Assembly (NCBI RefSeq): GCF_036373705.1
Contig: NC_089864.1
Span: 1,420,501 to 1,484,500, forward strand
DNA: 64,000 nucleotides
Direction of reading: 5' to 3'
Origin: Amia ocellicauda
Taxonomy: Eukaryota > Chordata > Actinopteri > Amiiformes > Amiidae
This document shows, piece by piece, positions 46,287 through 64,000 of the stretch. Below the pieces are notes generated by a model. That model saw nothing but the letters and a program-made list of their open reading frames with translations. It was not told where the DNA came from and ran no database searches. Both the position numbers and the translations under genes were made by a program. How positions within the stretch are numbered: position 1 is the stretch's first letter; every line of letters starts with the position of its first letter.

Positions 46287-48068
46287 ATAATAATAATAAT
46301 AATAATAATAATAGGGATGTAACGGAGCGGACAGAAATCCACATCCATCCAATGTGGATTTTAAAGCATTAAATCCGTCGAATGCGGTCATAGCGTATTT
46401 AGTTGTAGGTTGATGGGCATTTTGTATTTGTCATAGTCCTAAAATTGAATTTAATGGAGTACTTTTATTACGATTATGTCACTGTTCAAATTAACAATTG
46501 CATGAGTCTTCAGACATTTTGAATGAATTGTTCAGATGCAAAACATGCATCTAATACCACTATTACTAGTCACTTTACTACTTGCACGTAGTTTAGGCTA
46601 GTAGTTGTACATTACATTTCAAAATCACAAGCCGCTCTGCATCACGGGGGAGTTGATGCAGGGGTTTAACTGGGAAGTGCGGATGCTCGTGGTGTACTTG
46701 TAGAATAAGAAGGAGCGGCTGCTGCACGCAGGTTTTATATGAATTGTTATGTTAATAATCGGGCTTTATTATTTATTCCGATTATTACATACAAATACAC
46801 CGCGCAAGGAAATGTTTTATATACATGAATGATTGTACATATTTAGAATTAGAAGCATGGGGTTGAAAGTGTGGGGCGCTGCGACAGCACACAGCCCTAT
46901 CTGTAACAATCACATCATCCCTTCCCTGTGAAATAGCATGCGGACTGACTTCGCATGTGCGTGTTGCGATGGTACACAGATATGTGCTACTAATTCGAAT
47001 TCGTTTGGTTTAGTATTCGACGGAGTTCGGATTTGCTCAACATGTGCGAAGAAAACCTTACATCATACTTCAGTCCTGGAGGGCAACATGTCTGCTGGTT
47101 TGTGTTCCAACGGGAGCTATAAATTACTTAATTAAAAATATTATTGACTCAGGTAGGCTTACCTAAAAATGTAATAGTTTATTTTTTATAGCTGACACCT
47201 TACATTGTGTTGATGACTAAAAACCCTGAACCCACAAAGCATTTCAGAGTCTGGAAAGAAGATTTCAATTAATCAATTTAATTGTTTAATTAGACCAATT
47301 AAGGAGCCGAGTGCGTTGGATCAAAACCCAGCAGACACTTCCACAACACCCCCTGGACTGGAGTCTGACACCCCCGCCTTATTTGTTTCAAAACTGTCAC
47401 AATGTGTATGCGCAGGTGCATTTCTGCTATAAATGCTTTTTTGACCAAGTCACTTACCATTTGGATTTTTCCCTTCTTCTCACAGCAAAACTAAAAGAGT
47501 AATAAGTACGTCTGCGGACAAATACAGAATCGCCATGCATTGCACTGTGGAAAGACTGAATTGGAGAGAAAATACCTAAAAACCGCTTCTCAAGAGTTAA
47601 CGCATCGCCCTGTCCTTCCAATCTGGCAGAAATAACAGTTTACTACCTATTCTATGGAATTACAGTAACAGTTTTTGATACATTTGAACTGACAGACTCA
47701 CCTGGCAGCTCCGCGCCGCCTCCTGCACCGGTCTGAAGACGTGCCCGCTGTGGGCCTCGCTGTCTCGGCAGACCAGACACACCAGCTGCCGGTCCGTCTC
47801 GCACAGCAGCTTCAGCCTCTCGTCGTGCTCCGGGCAGCGCAGCTCTCCGTGTCTGCGGCGTCTCTGCTGCTCCTCTCTCGCCGCGTCGGCCATGTTCCTC
47901 AGGACCCGGTTGACGGTGAAGGCCCTCCGGGTGATGGGGGCTCTGCACTGCGGGCACAGGGGCGCTGTCGTGTCGGAGGCCAGGAGGGTCTGGATGCAGC
48001 GGCGACAGAAGACTCAGACTCAGACACAGCGGGCACTGCAGCTCTCTGAGCAGGGCGGAGGAGGCCAT
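41103..48068 (-). CDS. TRIM-family gene, six exons, RING disrupted
   Basis: Exons on the minus strand: 48068-47702 (RING and B-box), 46038-45943 (96 bp), 43723-43490 (234 bp coiled coil), 43144-43053, 42310-42195 (116 bp) and 41635-41103 (SPRY). Exon sizes and order fit fish TRIM genes, and every splice phase matches. The B-box reads [15 protein letters not shown] then [13 protein letters not shown]. The SPRY domain has [17 protein letters not shown] and an intact stop. TRIM proteins are usually E3 ubiquitin ligases, with the SPRY reading the target. Here the ATG frame gives [16 protein letters not shown] and then jumps directly to FCRRC in another frame. The central C-x-H part of the RING is missing and the frame is shifted. 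An in-frame Met (47893) could start a RING-less B-box-coiled-coil-SPRY protein. Assembly error, pseudogene and RING loss are all possible. Confidence 0.82.
43781..44575 (-). mobile_element. Tc1 relic in TRIM intron 2
   Basis: The minus strand encodes the transposase N-terminus ([20 protein letters not shown] through [14 protein letters not shown]), then WKKVAW-like sequence. An internal deletion follows; only the late [10 protein letters not shown] region remains near 43900. The right end matches 25181-25356. At the left, 43781-43835 contains an inverted repeat (aaattaagagacc / ggtctcttaattt) typical of another Tc1 terminus, so the relic is composite. Confidence 0.75.
44640..45120 (+). mobile_element. 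Tc1 N-terminal fragment
   Basis: From ATG 44766 the plus strand encodes [20 protein letters not shown] and a helix-turn-helix ([20 protein letters not shown]). It stops after about 70 residues, where AT-rich sequence takes over. It lies in the same TRIM intron as the previous relic. Confidence 0.7.
45121..45942. other. TRIM intron 2, remaining part
   Basis: Unique sequence without recognisable features next to the 96-bp TRIM exon. Confidence 0.4.
46205..46312. repeat. Dispersed core plus ACT/AAT microsatellite
   Basis: gccctggataagggcatct (the core of the dispersed repeat) is followed by about 12 ACT units and about 9 AAT units, in TRIM intron 1. Confidence 0.85.
46313..47701. other. TRIM intron 1, remaining part
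   Basis: AT-rich unique sequence; no coding or RNA feature that I can support. Confidence 0.4.
47702..48068 (-). pseudogene. TRIM exon 1 with gapped RING and intact B-box
   Basis: The ATG at 48068 opens frame 1 ([15 protein letters not shown]). The rest of the RING ([22 protein letters not shown]) and the B-box read in another frame to the donor at 47702. The junction is the short repeat tctgagtctgagtct, a plausible slippage or deletion site. The ATG frame is 367 bases long, one base out of phase with the B-box frame. Confidence 0.8.
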
Positions 48069-49640
48069 GGAGCAGAGGGTCTTCACGGGAAATGACACAA
48101 ATCGCCTTCTCTTTCGGTTTCTGTTGTCGTGGGGAGTGGTTCACTGTCCCGACACTGTGGCAGAGTGTTGCTTCCCACAGTTTCAAACTCATGAGGACTT
48201 TTGCCGTGTAATCAACACCAGTGCAGTGCATCTGAAGCATGTCATGGTGCTGGCCTTCTTTTACCTTAAACTGTGCTCTCTGTATGGATCAATACATAGT
48301 GCTACAGTGAAAAAACTTTAAAAAAAAGCAAATTAAAATGGTGCAAGTGATCAGAAAAAGAAACCTTTGATCCGTCATCTGGTAACAAGATTATTCTGTA
48401 ATGTTTCTACCACATACGAAACTGGGAACATATGGGATGTCTTCTGCTGCCTTTACCAGAACCCAGATGTAGTGCTCAAAGACAGTTTTGGGAACTAAAT
48501 AAAACAACTTTCTTCTTGAAGTGACTCCATCTTCTCCCATTTTCAGCTACAGAGGACACGGAAAACTGCCCTCCCCTCCAGTCACATGACACAGCTAAAA
48601 CACCTGCACTCATCAACCGCATATAAGGGCAGCACACTGGCTGTGAATTAGTGCTGCAGGGGGGAGTGAGGAGGGTGTGTAGGAGTGCCGAATAAATAAA
48701 CTATTTATTAAACTGCATTGTTTAGTGAATATATATACATAATATAAATTGCTGCATTACAACTTTGGGTCTCTGCAACAATGCTTTGATGAAAATGAGA
48801 CACTGTGGACAAAAATAATTACAAAAATAATAATCTGCATTATCATCAAACATACAATATTGAATTCCAGCACCATGTTTGTTGTGTTTGGTTCATTCAC
48901 ATTATTTCACTTCATTCCACAGGTAATCCTCCCCACCAAAAATAAACTGAACTGATCCAATACTAATGTACTACTTGAACTAATATATTCATGGACATTT
49001 CGTACATTCTGCAACCAATATGCAGTTCATGGAAAAACACACTTAACGACCATGTTGTTTTGTAATTAGAAAGAAGGATCAATTTAAAGCAATCTAATAC
49101 AAATCCATTGCATGCATGATTTGAAAGTTAATTAAAATACTAAATACCAAAGCTATCATGTTAAACAAAAGAAAACTTACTGCACAAGTCAGTCTGCTGA
49201 TGCTCTGTTGCCTCTGTGCTAAAAATGAAACTTTTCTGGAGCCAGAAATATACCATCCAATGGCCTCTTCTAGTGGTTGTGTATTAGTCTGCCAACCCAA
49301 TGTGACAGAGTGACTCTGACATGAGATCATCGCTGTCTGAGTGAAGTGCGCAGAACAATGCAGACTGGGTTCCATCGCACGACAAACTTGTTTTTACTCA
49401 AGTGCTTAAGTTGGTTACAATCTAGTGAAGTCCACCAAGTGAAATGATGAAAACTCCCAAGACAAATATGTTTTTACATACTGTACATAACTGAACATAT
49501 TATTATTAACCTCTTCAGCTCATGAAAAAATGAAAACCCTTTGCAGGTACCAGATTTTTTAAATACTGATAATGTTTTAGCAGCTGAAATTGCTTTAAAT
49601 TGTAAATATGTGATGCATGAAATACAACAAATGAACCAAA
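48069..49640. other. Spacer between the TRIM and Bf/C2 genes
   Basis: This holds the presumed TRIM promoter side and AT-rich sequence. A minus-strand frame at 49094-49375 ends near a gtaagt-like site but is unassigned. No supported gene. Confidence 0.4.
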
Positions 49641-49659
49641 AGAAGAGAGATGGATAAAG

Positions 49660-49709
49660 GGCGATGGTGGCTGCAAAGGCCAGACACCACAGCACGGCGA
49701 TCATGGTGG
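49660..49709 (-). repeat. Inverted partial copy of Bf/C2 exon 1
   Basis: On the minus strand this reads ccaccatgatcgccgtgctg and continues through MIAVLWCLAFAATIA. It matches the signal-peptide exon at 51632 and its copy at 49723. With that copy it forms a palindrome around 49710 with arms of at least 32 bases. Beyond the arm it continues ctttatccatctctct, which resembles the end of the duplicated intron segment near 49966. Confidence 0.9.
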
Positions 49710-50005
49710 GCAGCTGTCCACCATGATCGCCGTGCTGTGGTGTCTGGCCTTCGCCACCACTGTCGCCCCTCTTTCCTCCTCCCCGGTTTCCATCCCTGGT
49801 AAGTAGTGTGTGTGTGAGTGTGTGTGTGTGAGGGTCCTGGAAAAGCAGGGTGTGATGAACGGGCTTGAGCCGCCATCCCGTGTTCACAACGAAAACCTAA
49901 AACACAACAACGCTGTTAATGTGTGTGTTACGAGGACAGTCGGATGTAAACAGCTGTTGCACTTTATCCATCTCTCTCTCTTCCCCTAGTTAATGCTTCT
50001 ATATT
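49710..50005 (+). repeat. Upstream duplicate of Bf/C2 exon 1 and intron start
   Basis: 296 bases equal to 51619-51914 at a constant offset of 1909, with about four differences that I could spot, all in the intron part. It includes the whole signal-peptide exon (ATG 49723, donor after ccatccctg) with no change in the coding bases. It could act as an alternative first exon if a promoter drives it, or be a silent copy. Confidence 0.93.
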
Positions 50006-51618
50006 GTTTTGTCCGCACAAAAGGAAACATTATAAGGTTTACAACAAGATTTGACCACCAATTAACATTGCCCTGGTACAGCAGTGGTCTCAGATATTTG
50101 ATTGCTGATTTACACCAAAGACGTGCCTCATCAGCCAGGTGTGTTAAAGTACATAGGGACCACTGATGTCAAAGGCAAGGACAAGGGCAGTATAGTAATT
50201 GATCTGAAAAGCTTAGTGGGCAGAAGTCTGTATTCCTTGACACTAAGGAGAATATCTAAACTGTGATTTTTATTTGAAAACAAAAACACCTCTACCTCTG
50301 GCTTTTCTGCTGAGTCAGACTTGAGCTGCTGTCACACCATTTCCTGTAAACCCTTCAGTTTTCGTCACCCCCTGACATTCATGGCACAATGAGCTGGTAA
50401 TCCACAGGTGAGCTACACCCGAAGCCTGGCAGATACAAAACACATTTATCTGCAAGGAATGCTTGAGCTACAGCCTGCGGTTACCTGTGATAAAGGTCAT
50501 CAGTTATTACACACTTATCGATGGGGTTTGCTCTCCAGGCAGGCAGCACCTCTGTGCCACGAGCTCTGGTGCACACGCACTATAGAGATGCCCTAAGAAA
50601 TATAGAGGAATAGATGAATGCAGCTCAGATCCACAAGTTGCACAAACAAACCCCCGCCGGCTCCTCCAAGAATCCACAACACTTTGTGATGTAATGTAAT
50701 GTGAAGAGGACAGTTTATCACTCCCTTCCCAAGTCTCTCTCTCTCACACTCAGCTCAGTCTGTCTACCCTAGTCTACCCTTGTAAATGATCATGGGATTT
50801 GTGTGTGTGTCTGAATGTGTGTGTGAGTGTGGTTGTCAGTCTGTGTGAGTGTAATTGTGTGTGTGTTTGTGTGTGTGTGTGTCTGTCTGTCTGTGCCTGG
50901 GTAGATATGCCCAATTGCCCAGTCTGTCCTGCTCTCAGTCGTGACCTCCAATATGCTGTGTTGAAACTGGATTTCGGGAATTGATGCTGTCGTGTGTAAA
51001 CAGTGTAAACAGGCATGTTTGCCGTGTCGGCTGTGCTTTACTGGAACCGCCCTCACACTGACTATAAATGCAGCCTACTTTTATTCCTTTTGGGGATTTC
51101 CCAAAAACTCTTCCATCCTCTAGACTGAACCATTTGAAACTGTGTACTTTTTCATAAATACACACAGACACATGGATACACACATACATGCGTATATACA
51201 TCTATACATGAGCTGCTCCAATAAGTGTCTGTACAGCATGCAGTAAATACACGAGGTGTGTGTGCCCAGTGCAGTCAACAATCCAGTTCAATGGATCTAC
51301 GTGTGAAAAGCAGCTTCCAAACAGTGTCTGTGCTGCTGTGCTAATCTATGTATCAGTATACAGTACAGCACAGTGTTGGAGTGGTGTGTGCTGTGGTGTC
51401 GTGTCTAACAGGCCAGGCGCTGAGCACACGCAGTATTGATCTGTGGGAAAGAGGGGGTCATTGTTCGCTGAGCTGCAACCCTGTGTTTGCGCTGCGGTTA
51501 AACAGTGACAGGACCCTGAGGCCAGAGTCCTTTGCTCCACTGCTCTCTATATCTCCCTCCCTCCTGCGCTCTCCCTCTCAGACCCCCTCAGACCCACTGT
51601 GACAGCGCTCCTCTCCAC
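50006..51618. other. Segment between the two exon 1 copies
   Basis: It contains a TG-rich stretch at 50800-50890 and unique sequence. The last few hundred bases before 51619 are the probable Bf/C2 promoter, CT-rich, with no clear TATA box. Confidence 0.45.
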
Positions 51619-51631
51619 GCAGCTGTCCACC

Positions 51632-60190
<8,559 letters not shown>

Positions 60191-60625
60191 GTGAGTACAG
60201 ACTGATGAAAAAGACAGACAGACAGACAGACATTCTGGCAATGCAGACACTCAGACTCAAAGAAACAGATATAGACAGAGATACAGAGAGATAGAGACTT
60301 TGACACAATCTAGAGGTAGAAACATTTAAAAATACATAGTTTTACACTAAAGCCTTATGGACAGAGGGCTATATAACACACTGACAGCCAGATTCCAACA
60401 GATATGTCAGATCTGCATGTGCCCTCTGTCCAGTGCTGTTGCCTGTTGTCTGCACGTCCCCGTCTGCATTGTCTCTGTGTCCTTCTCTGTGTCTGTCTTT
60501 GACTCTTAGGTTCACTACAGTAGTGTAGTTTCCACCCTCTTTGATCTCCCAGTCCCTCTCTGGATCATGTAATGGTTTAGAAATAAGTAAGTCTGTAATA
60601 TTGCAAAATAGTTTAATCATTTAGG

Positions 60626-60666
<41 letters not shown>
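60191..60666. other. Bf/C2 intron segment left of Tc1 copy 3
   Basis: Contains gacagacagaca runs and a TA microsatellite at 60630-60668. No further protease exon was found. Confidence 0.5.
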
Positions 60667-60669
<3 letters not shown>

Positions 60670-61884
60670 TCACCTAAAGGATTATTAGGAACACCTGTTC
60701 ATTTTCTCATTAATGCAATTATCTAACCAACCAATCACATGGCAGTTGCTTCAATGCATTTAGGGGTGTGGTCCTGGTCAAGACAATCTCCTGAACTCCA
60801 AACTGAATGTCTGAATGGGAAAGAAAGGTGATTTAAGCAATTTTGAGCGTGGCATGGTTGTTGGTGCCAGACGGGCCGGTCTGAGTATTTCACAATCTGC
60901 TCAGTTACTGGGATTTTCACGCACAACCATTTCTAGGGTTTACAAAGAATGGTGTGAAAAGGGAAAAACATCCAGTATGCGGCAGTCCTGTGGGCGAAAA
61001 TGCCTTGTTGATGCTAGAGGTCAGAGGAGAATGGGCCGACTGATTCAAGCTGATAGAAGAGCAACTTTGACTGAAATAACCACTCGTTACAACCGAGGTA
61101 TGCAGCAAAGCATTTGTGAAGCCACAACACGTACAACCTTGAGGCGGATGGGCTACAACAGCAGAAGACCCCACCGGGTACCACTCATCTCCACTACAAA
61201 TAGGAAAAAGAGGCTACAATTTGCACAAGCTCACCAAAATTGGACAGTTGAAGACTGGAAAAATGTTGCCTGGTCTGATGAGTCTCGATTTCTGTTGAGA
61301 CATTCAGATGGTAGAGTCAGAATTTGGCGTAAACAGAATGAGAACATGGATCCATCATGCCTTGTTACCACTGTGCAGGCTGGTGGTGGTGGTGTAATGG
61401 TGTGGGGGATGTTTTCTTGGCACACTTTAGGCCCCTTAGTGCCAATTGGGCATCGTTTAAATGCCACGGCCTACCTGAGCATTGTTTCTGACCATGTCCA
61501 TCCCTTTATGACCACCATGTACCCATCCTCTGATGGCTACTTCCAGCAGGATAATGCACCATGTCACAAAGGGCGAATCATTTCAAATTGGTTTCTTGAA
61601 CATGACAATGAGTTCACTGTACTAAACTGGCCCCCACAGTCACCAGATCTCAACCCAATAGAGCATCTTTGGGATGTGGTGGAACGGGAGCTTCGTGCCC
61701 TGGATGTGCATCCCACAAATCTCCATCAACTGCAAGATGCTATCCTATCAATATGGGCCAACATTTCTAAAGAATGCTTTCAGCACCTTGTTGAATCAAT
61801 GCCACGTAGAATTAAGGCAGTTCTGAAGGCGAAAGGGGGTCAAACACAGTATTAGTATAGTGTTCCTAATAATCCTTTAGGTGA

Positions 61885-61887
<3 letters not shown>
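60667..61887 (+). mobile_element. Tc1/mariner element, family A, copy 3
   Basis: 1221 bp, same ends as copy 1 except a first base T for C, inserted in a TA microsatellite (TA runs on both sides). The transposase is intact. Confidence 0.95.
60815..61855 (+). CDS. Tc1-type transposase, full-length ORF
   Basis: 346 codons without a break, with the same HTH and DDE motifs as copy 1 ([24 protein letters not shown]). It has HKGR after the second Asp, also seen in copy 2, and is probably closer to the family consensus than copy 1. Confidence 0.94.
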   Translation: MGKKGDLSNFERGMVVGARRAGLSISQSAQLLGFSRTTISRVYKEWCEKGKTSSMRQSCGRKCLVDARGQRRMGRLIQADRRATLTEITTRYNRGMQQSICEATTRTTLRRMGYNSRRPHRVPLISTTNRKKRLQFAQAHQNWTVEDWKNVAWSDESRFLLRHSDGRVRIWRKQNENMDPSCLVTTVQAGGGGVMVWGMFSWHTLGPLVPIGHRLNATAYLSIVSDHVHPFMTTMYPSSDGYFQQDNAPCHKGRIISNWFLEHDNEFTVLNWPPQSPDLNPIEHLWDVVERELRALDVHPTNLHQLQDAILSIWANISKECFQHLVESMPRRIKAVLKAKGGQTQY

Positions 61888-61915
<28 letters not shown>

Positions 61916-62099
61916 CTTACTTATTTCTAAACCATTATTTGATCCAGAGAGGGAGTGGAAGATTGAGAGGGAGAGGGACAAGGAGAGAGGGGAGGAGGGG
62001 GATGGAAAGTGATTTGTGTTTGACTCTGGGAGAGCTAATGCTGATATACAGACAGGTGACAAATGAAAGGAAAAACCTGAATAAAAGAGTGGAGGAACT
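61888..62099. other. TA repeat and purine-rich spacer
   Basis: A TA run ends near 61912. The rest is rich in gagagg and holds no feature. Confidence 0.5.
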
Positions 62100-62720
62100 T
62101 AATGAATGCAGATGCCTCCAAACAGGTGTACTTCATGATACAATTAACATCCTATCATGTTCTGTGGCATGTATAAAAATGCTGAGCAGGTCCAGCTGAC
62201 CTCGATTTTGGATCAACATGGCAAGAGGAAAGGATCTCAGTGACTTTGAAAAAGGGGTCATAACTGGGCACGAATGGCAGGAGATTCAGTCACAAAGATG
62301 CTCAACTGGCTCGTGTTTCAATAGGAACAGTGACTGACGTTACATCTGCATTTAAATCTATGGGAAATACATCATTAAATAGGTTGGAAATTGTGGTCGA
62401 AAGCATACATTCGAGGACCATGATGCTCGTGCATTACTGCGATATGTAAGGACAAACAGAAGAGAAACTCTTTCCCGGGTGACTGAGACTGTCAATGCAG
62501 GACATGATCAGACTGTCAGCAAGAACAGTCCATTGAGAACTACACAGAGAGGATATTATAGTAGGGCTGCAGTGCATAAACCCCTCATTACAAAGACAAA
62601 TGCACATCTGTGAGTTCCGTGGTGCAGAAACCATAGGCACTGGTCTACAGAGATGTGGAAAAAAGTGATCTGGTCAGATGAGTCATCCTTCACCTAGTGG
62701 GCGAGTGCATGTGTGGCGAC
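62100..62720 (+). mobile_element. Decayed Tc1 transposase relic
   Basis: From ATG 62218 the plus strand encodes MARGKDLSDFEKGVITGHEW, then in changing frames LLRYVRTNRRETLSRVTE and WKKVIWSDESS. It ends near 62720, well before the second Asp motif. Several frame breaks show it is old. Confidence 0.72.
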
Positions 62721-64000
62721 ACCAAGAGACACCAGGCCTGACTGCTTGACCCCTACAGTGAGGGGGTCCAGAGGCTCTGTGGGGTTTGACGGTCCGGACC
62801 GTAATGTGACTCCCTGTACCGCCTACACAGGTTTTTTAGAGCAAGGTCTAGCTTGGCTAGTTGAATCTCCTGAATGTCGAATGGAATGCGATTTTGTAAG
62901 CTTCGGATGAACGAAGTCCATGAGACTTAATCGAGTGATCTGATATGTGTGTCGCAGAAGAAGATGGATATTGATTAGACGAACGAGTGTAGAGTTATAA
63001 TGTGTCTGATTTATCATTGAACGGAGCGTCTATAGGTGTGACTCCTGGAGTAACAGAGTTGCGTGACAGGGCGAGAGTTTATGGGAATGAGGCGAGTTGG
63101 TTTGAAATTTCTGATGGGTAGTTTTGGGTGTTTAAAGGTAAGATTGTTAATCTGTAAGGCGAGGAACGAAGCCTGGAAGATGAAGGTGAAGAAGGGGTTG
63201 AAATACAATTGAGTGCTAAAAGGGGAGACTCTCGGGAACAGAGAAGCTTGAAGGAAACAGACTGGTATGTAATGATGGAGTAAAGCGCAGAGTTGTGGAG
63301 TGAATGGTGATGAACCTCAATTGTGAGATGAAGCATAGCAGACTGGTTAAGGTGTCCATTTACGGAAGTGTGAAGTGGCCGGAGCAATGATTTATGATAC
63401 TTGCCAATTGTGCTGGTTAATGTTTTTTTGAGTTGGAAACCCCAAAAAGCGAGATGGTGAAAGAAGACCGCACTACACATTGAGGTAATGAGAGCTAGGG
63501 GCAGCATGGAGTGTGAGGGAGAGAAGAACGAGGGAGCGGTTCAAGGGAACCTGAGTCAGGATGGAGAACAAGGACCCAGACAGCGCAAGGTGGATGCAGT
63601 GGAGGGCAGAAGGAGGTACGGGACTAAACTGAGCCAGGCTTGAAGCCAAGGGTTGAAATAAAATGGCAGTAGAATGGATCGGAGGGGTGGACCTGGGTCC
63701 AAGCAAAACTGAGGAGGGGGTGGAGCTGTGACAGGGTGGCCGAAGAGAGCACGGTAGGTGGGAGCGATGCAGAAGGACATGTCATGACCTGGAGACGTGA
63801 GCAATGTAGCATCTGGAACAGGGCGGGGGTTGGGGGAGGGAGGGGACGGGGGGGGACGAGGATGCTGGAGAAATGTCGAGGGCACAACCAGTGATGGAAC
63901 GAAAGGCGGCGTGACGGACGGGCGGGCGAAGAGCAGCCCTGGGTCCTAGCAAGAATGAAGGATTGGAGGAATAGAGGAGGACAAAGCGGCGACAGGGTTG
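62721..64000. other. Purine-rich segment at the right edge, no gene seen
   Basis: The plus strand is strongly A/G-rich. Phrases such as cctgggtcc(a/t)agcaa recur near 63688 and 63938, so it may be part of an internally repeated mobile element. No protease exon of Bf/C2 is recognisable here. Confidence 0.45.

Noticed and set aside
49474-49887. Minus-strand 137-codon frame as a gene with signal peptide
   Set aside because: It merely reads through the inverted copy of Bf/C2 exon 1 and unrelated sequence on both sides.

Overview
The window is nuclear DNA of a ray-finned fish. It has GT-AG introns, vertebrate-type genes, many Tc1/mariner copies, LINE fragments, gypsy-like solo LTRs, long minisatellites and CT/TA/ATT microsatellites. 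The genus cannot be fixed from the sequence. Recognisable host genes are zbtb12 at the left (2.8-6.1 kb, +), a complement factor B/C2 gene at the right (51.6 kb to beyond 60.2 kb, +), and between them AIG1/GIMAP GTPase genes and a TRIM gene. In human, ZBTB12 lies next to C2/CFB in MHC class III, so the window is most simply a fish MHC class III-like segment with immune genes and transposons added between two ancient neighbours.

Layout: 1-2.6 kb repeats, including a roughly 40-unit minisatellite. 2.8-6.1 kb zbtb12, four phase-0 coding exons. 7.3-8.0 kb a GIMAP-like gene on the minus strand with degraded GTP-binding motifs. 8.4-20.2 kb a transposon field holding a truncated TRIM relic (10.7-11.6 kb). 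23.0-23.8 kb an intact-looking GIMAP (-). 25-28 kb transposons. 29.3-36.8 kb GIMAP exons on the plus strand that join in phase and could make a protein with two GTPase domains. 37.5-39 kb a mosaic of LINE and Tc1 pieces. 41.1-48.1 kb a six-exon TRIM gene (-) whose B-box, coiled coil and SPRY are preserved but whose RING has lost its centre and shifted frame. 49.7-60.2 kb the Bf/C2 gene: signal peptide, three CCP modules, a VWA domain and the first serine-protease exon. The rest of the protease lies past the right edge or is lost.

The genes share an immune theme: complement convertase (Bf/C2), lymphocyte GTPases (GIMAP), a TRIM ligase-type protein and a BTB zinc-finger regulator. The sequence shows no direct regulatory link between them. 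The most notable structural points are the three copies of Bf exon 1 (one inverted), the RING-less TRIM, the GIMAP with degraded G motifs beside apparently normal ones, the candidate tandem GIMAP, and three Tc1 copies of one family, two with full-length ORFs. All assignments come from reading translations and splice signals by eye; no database search was run.
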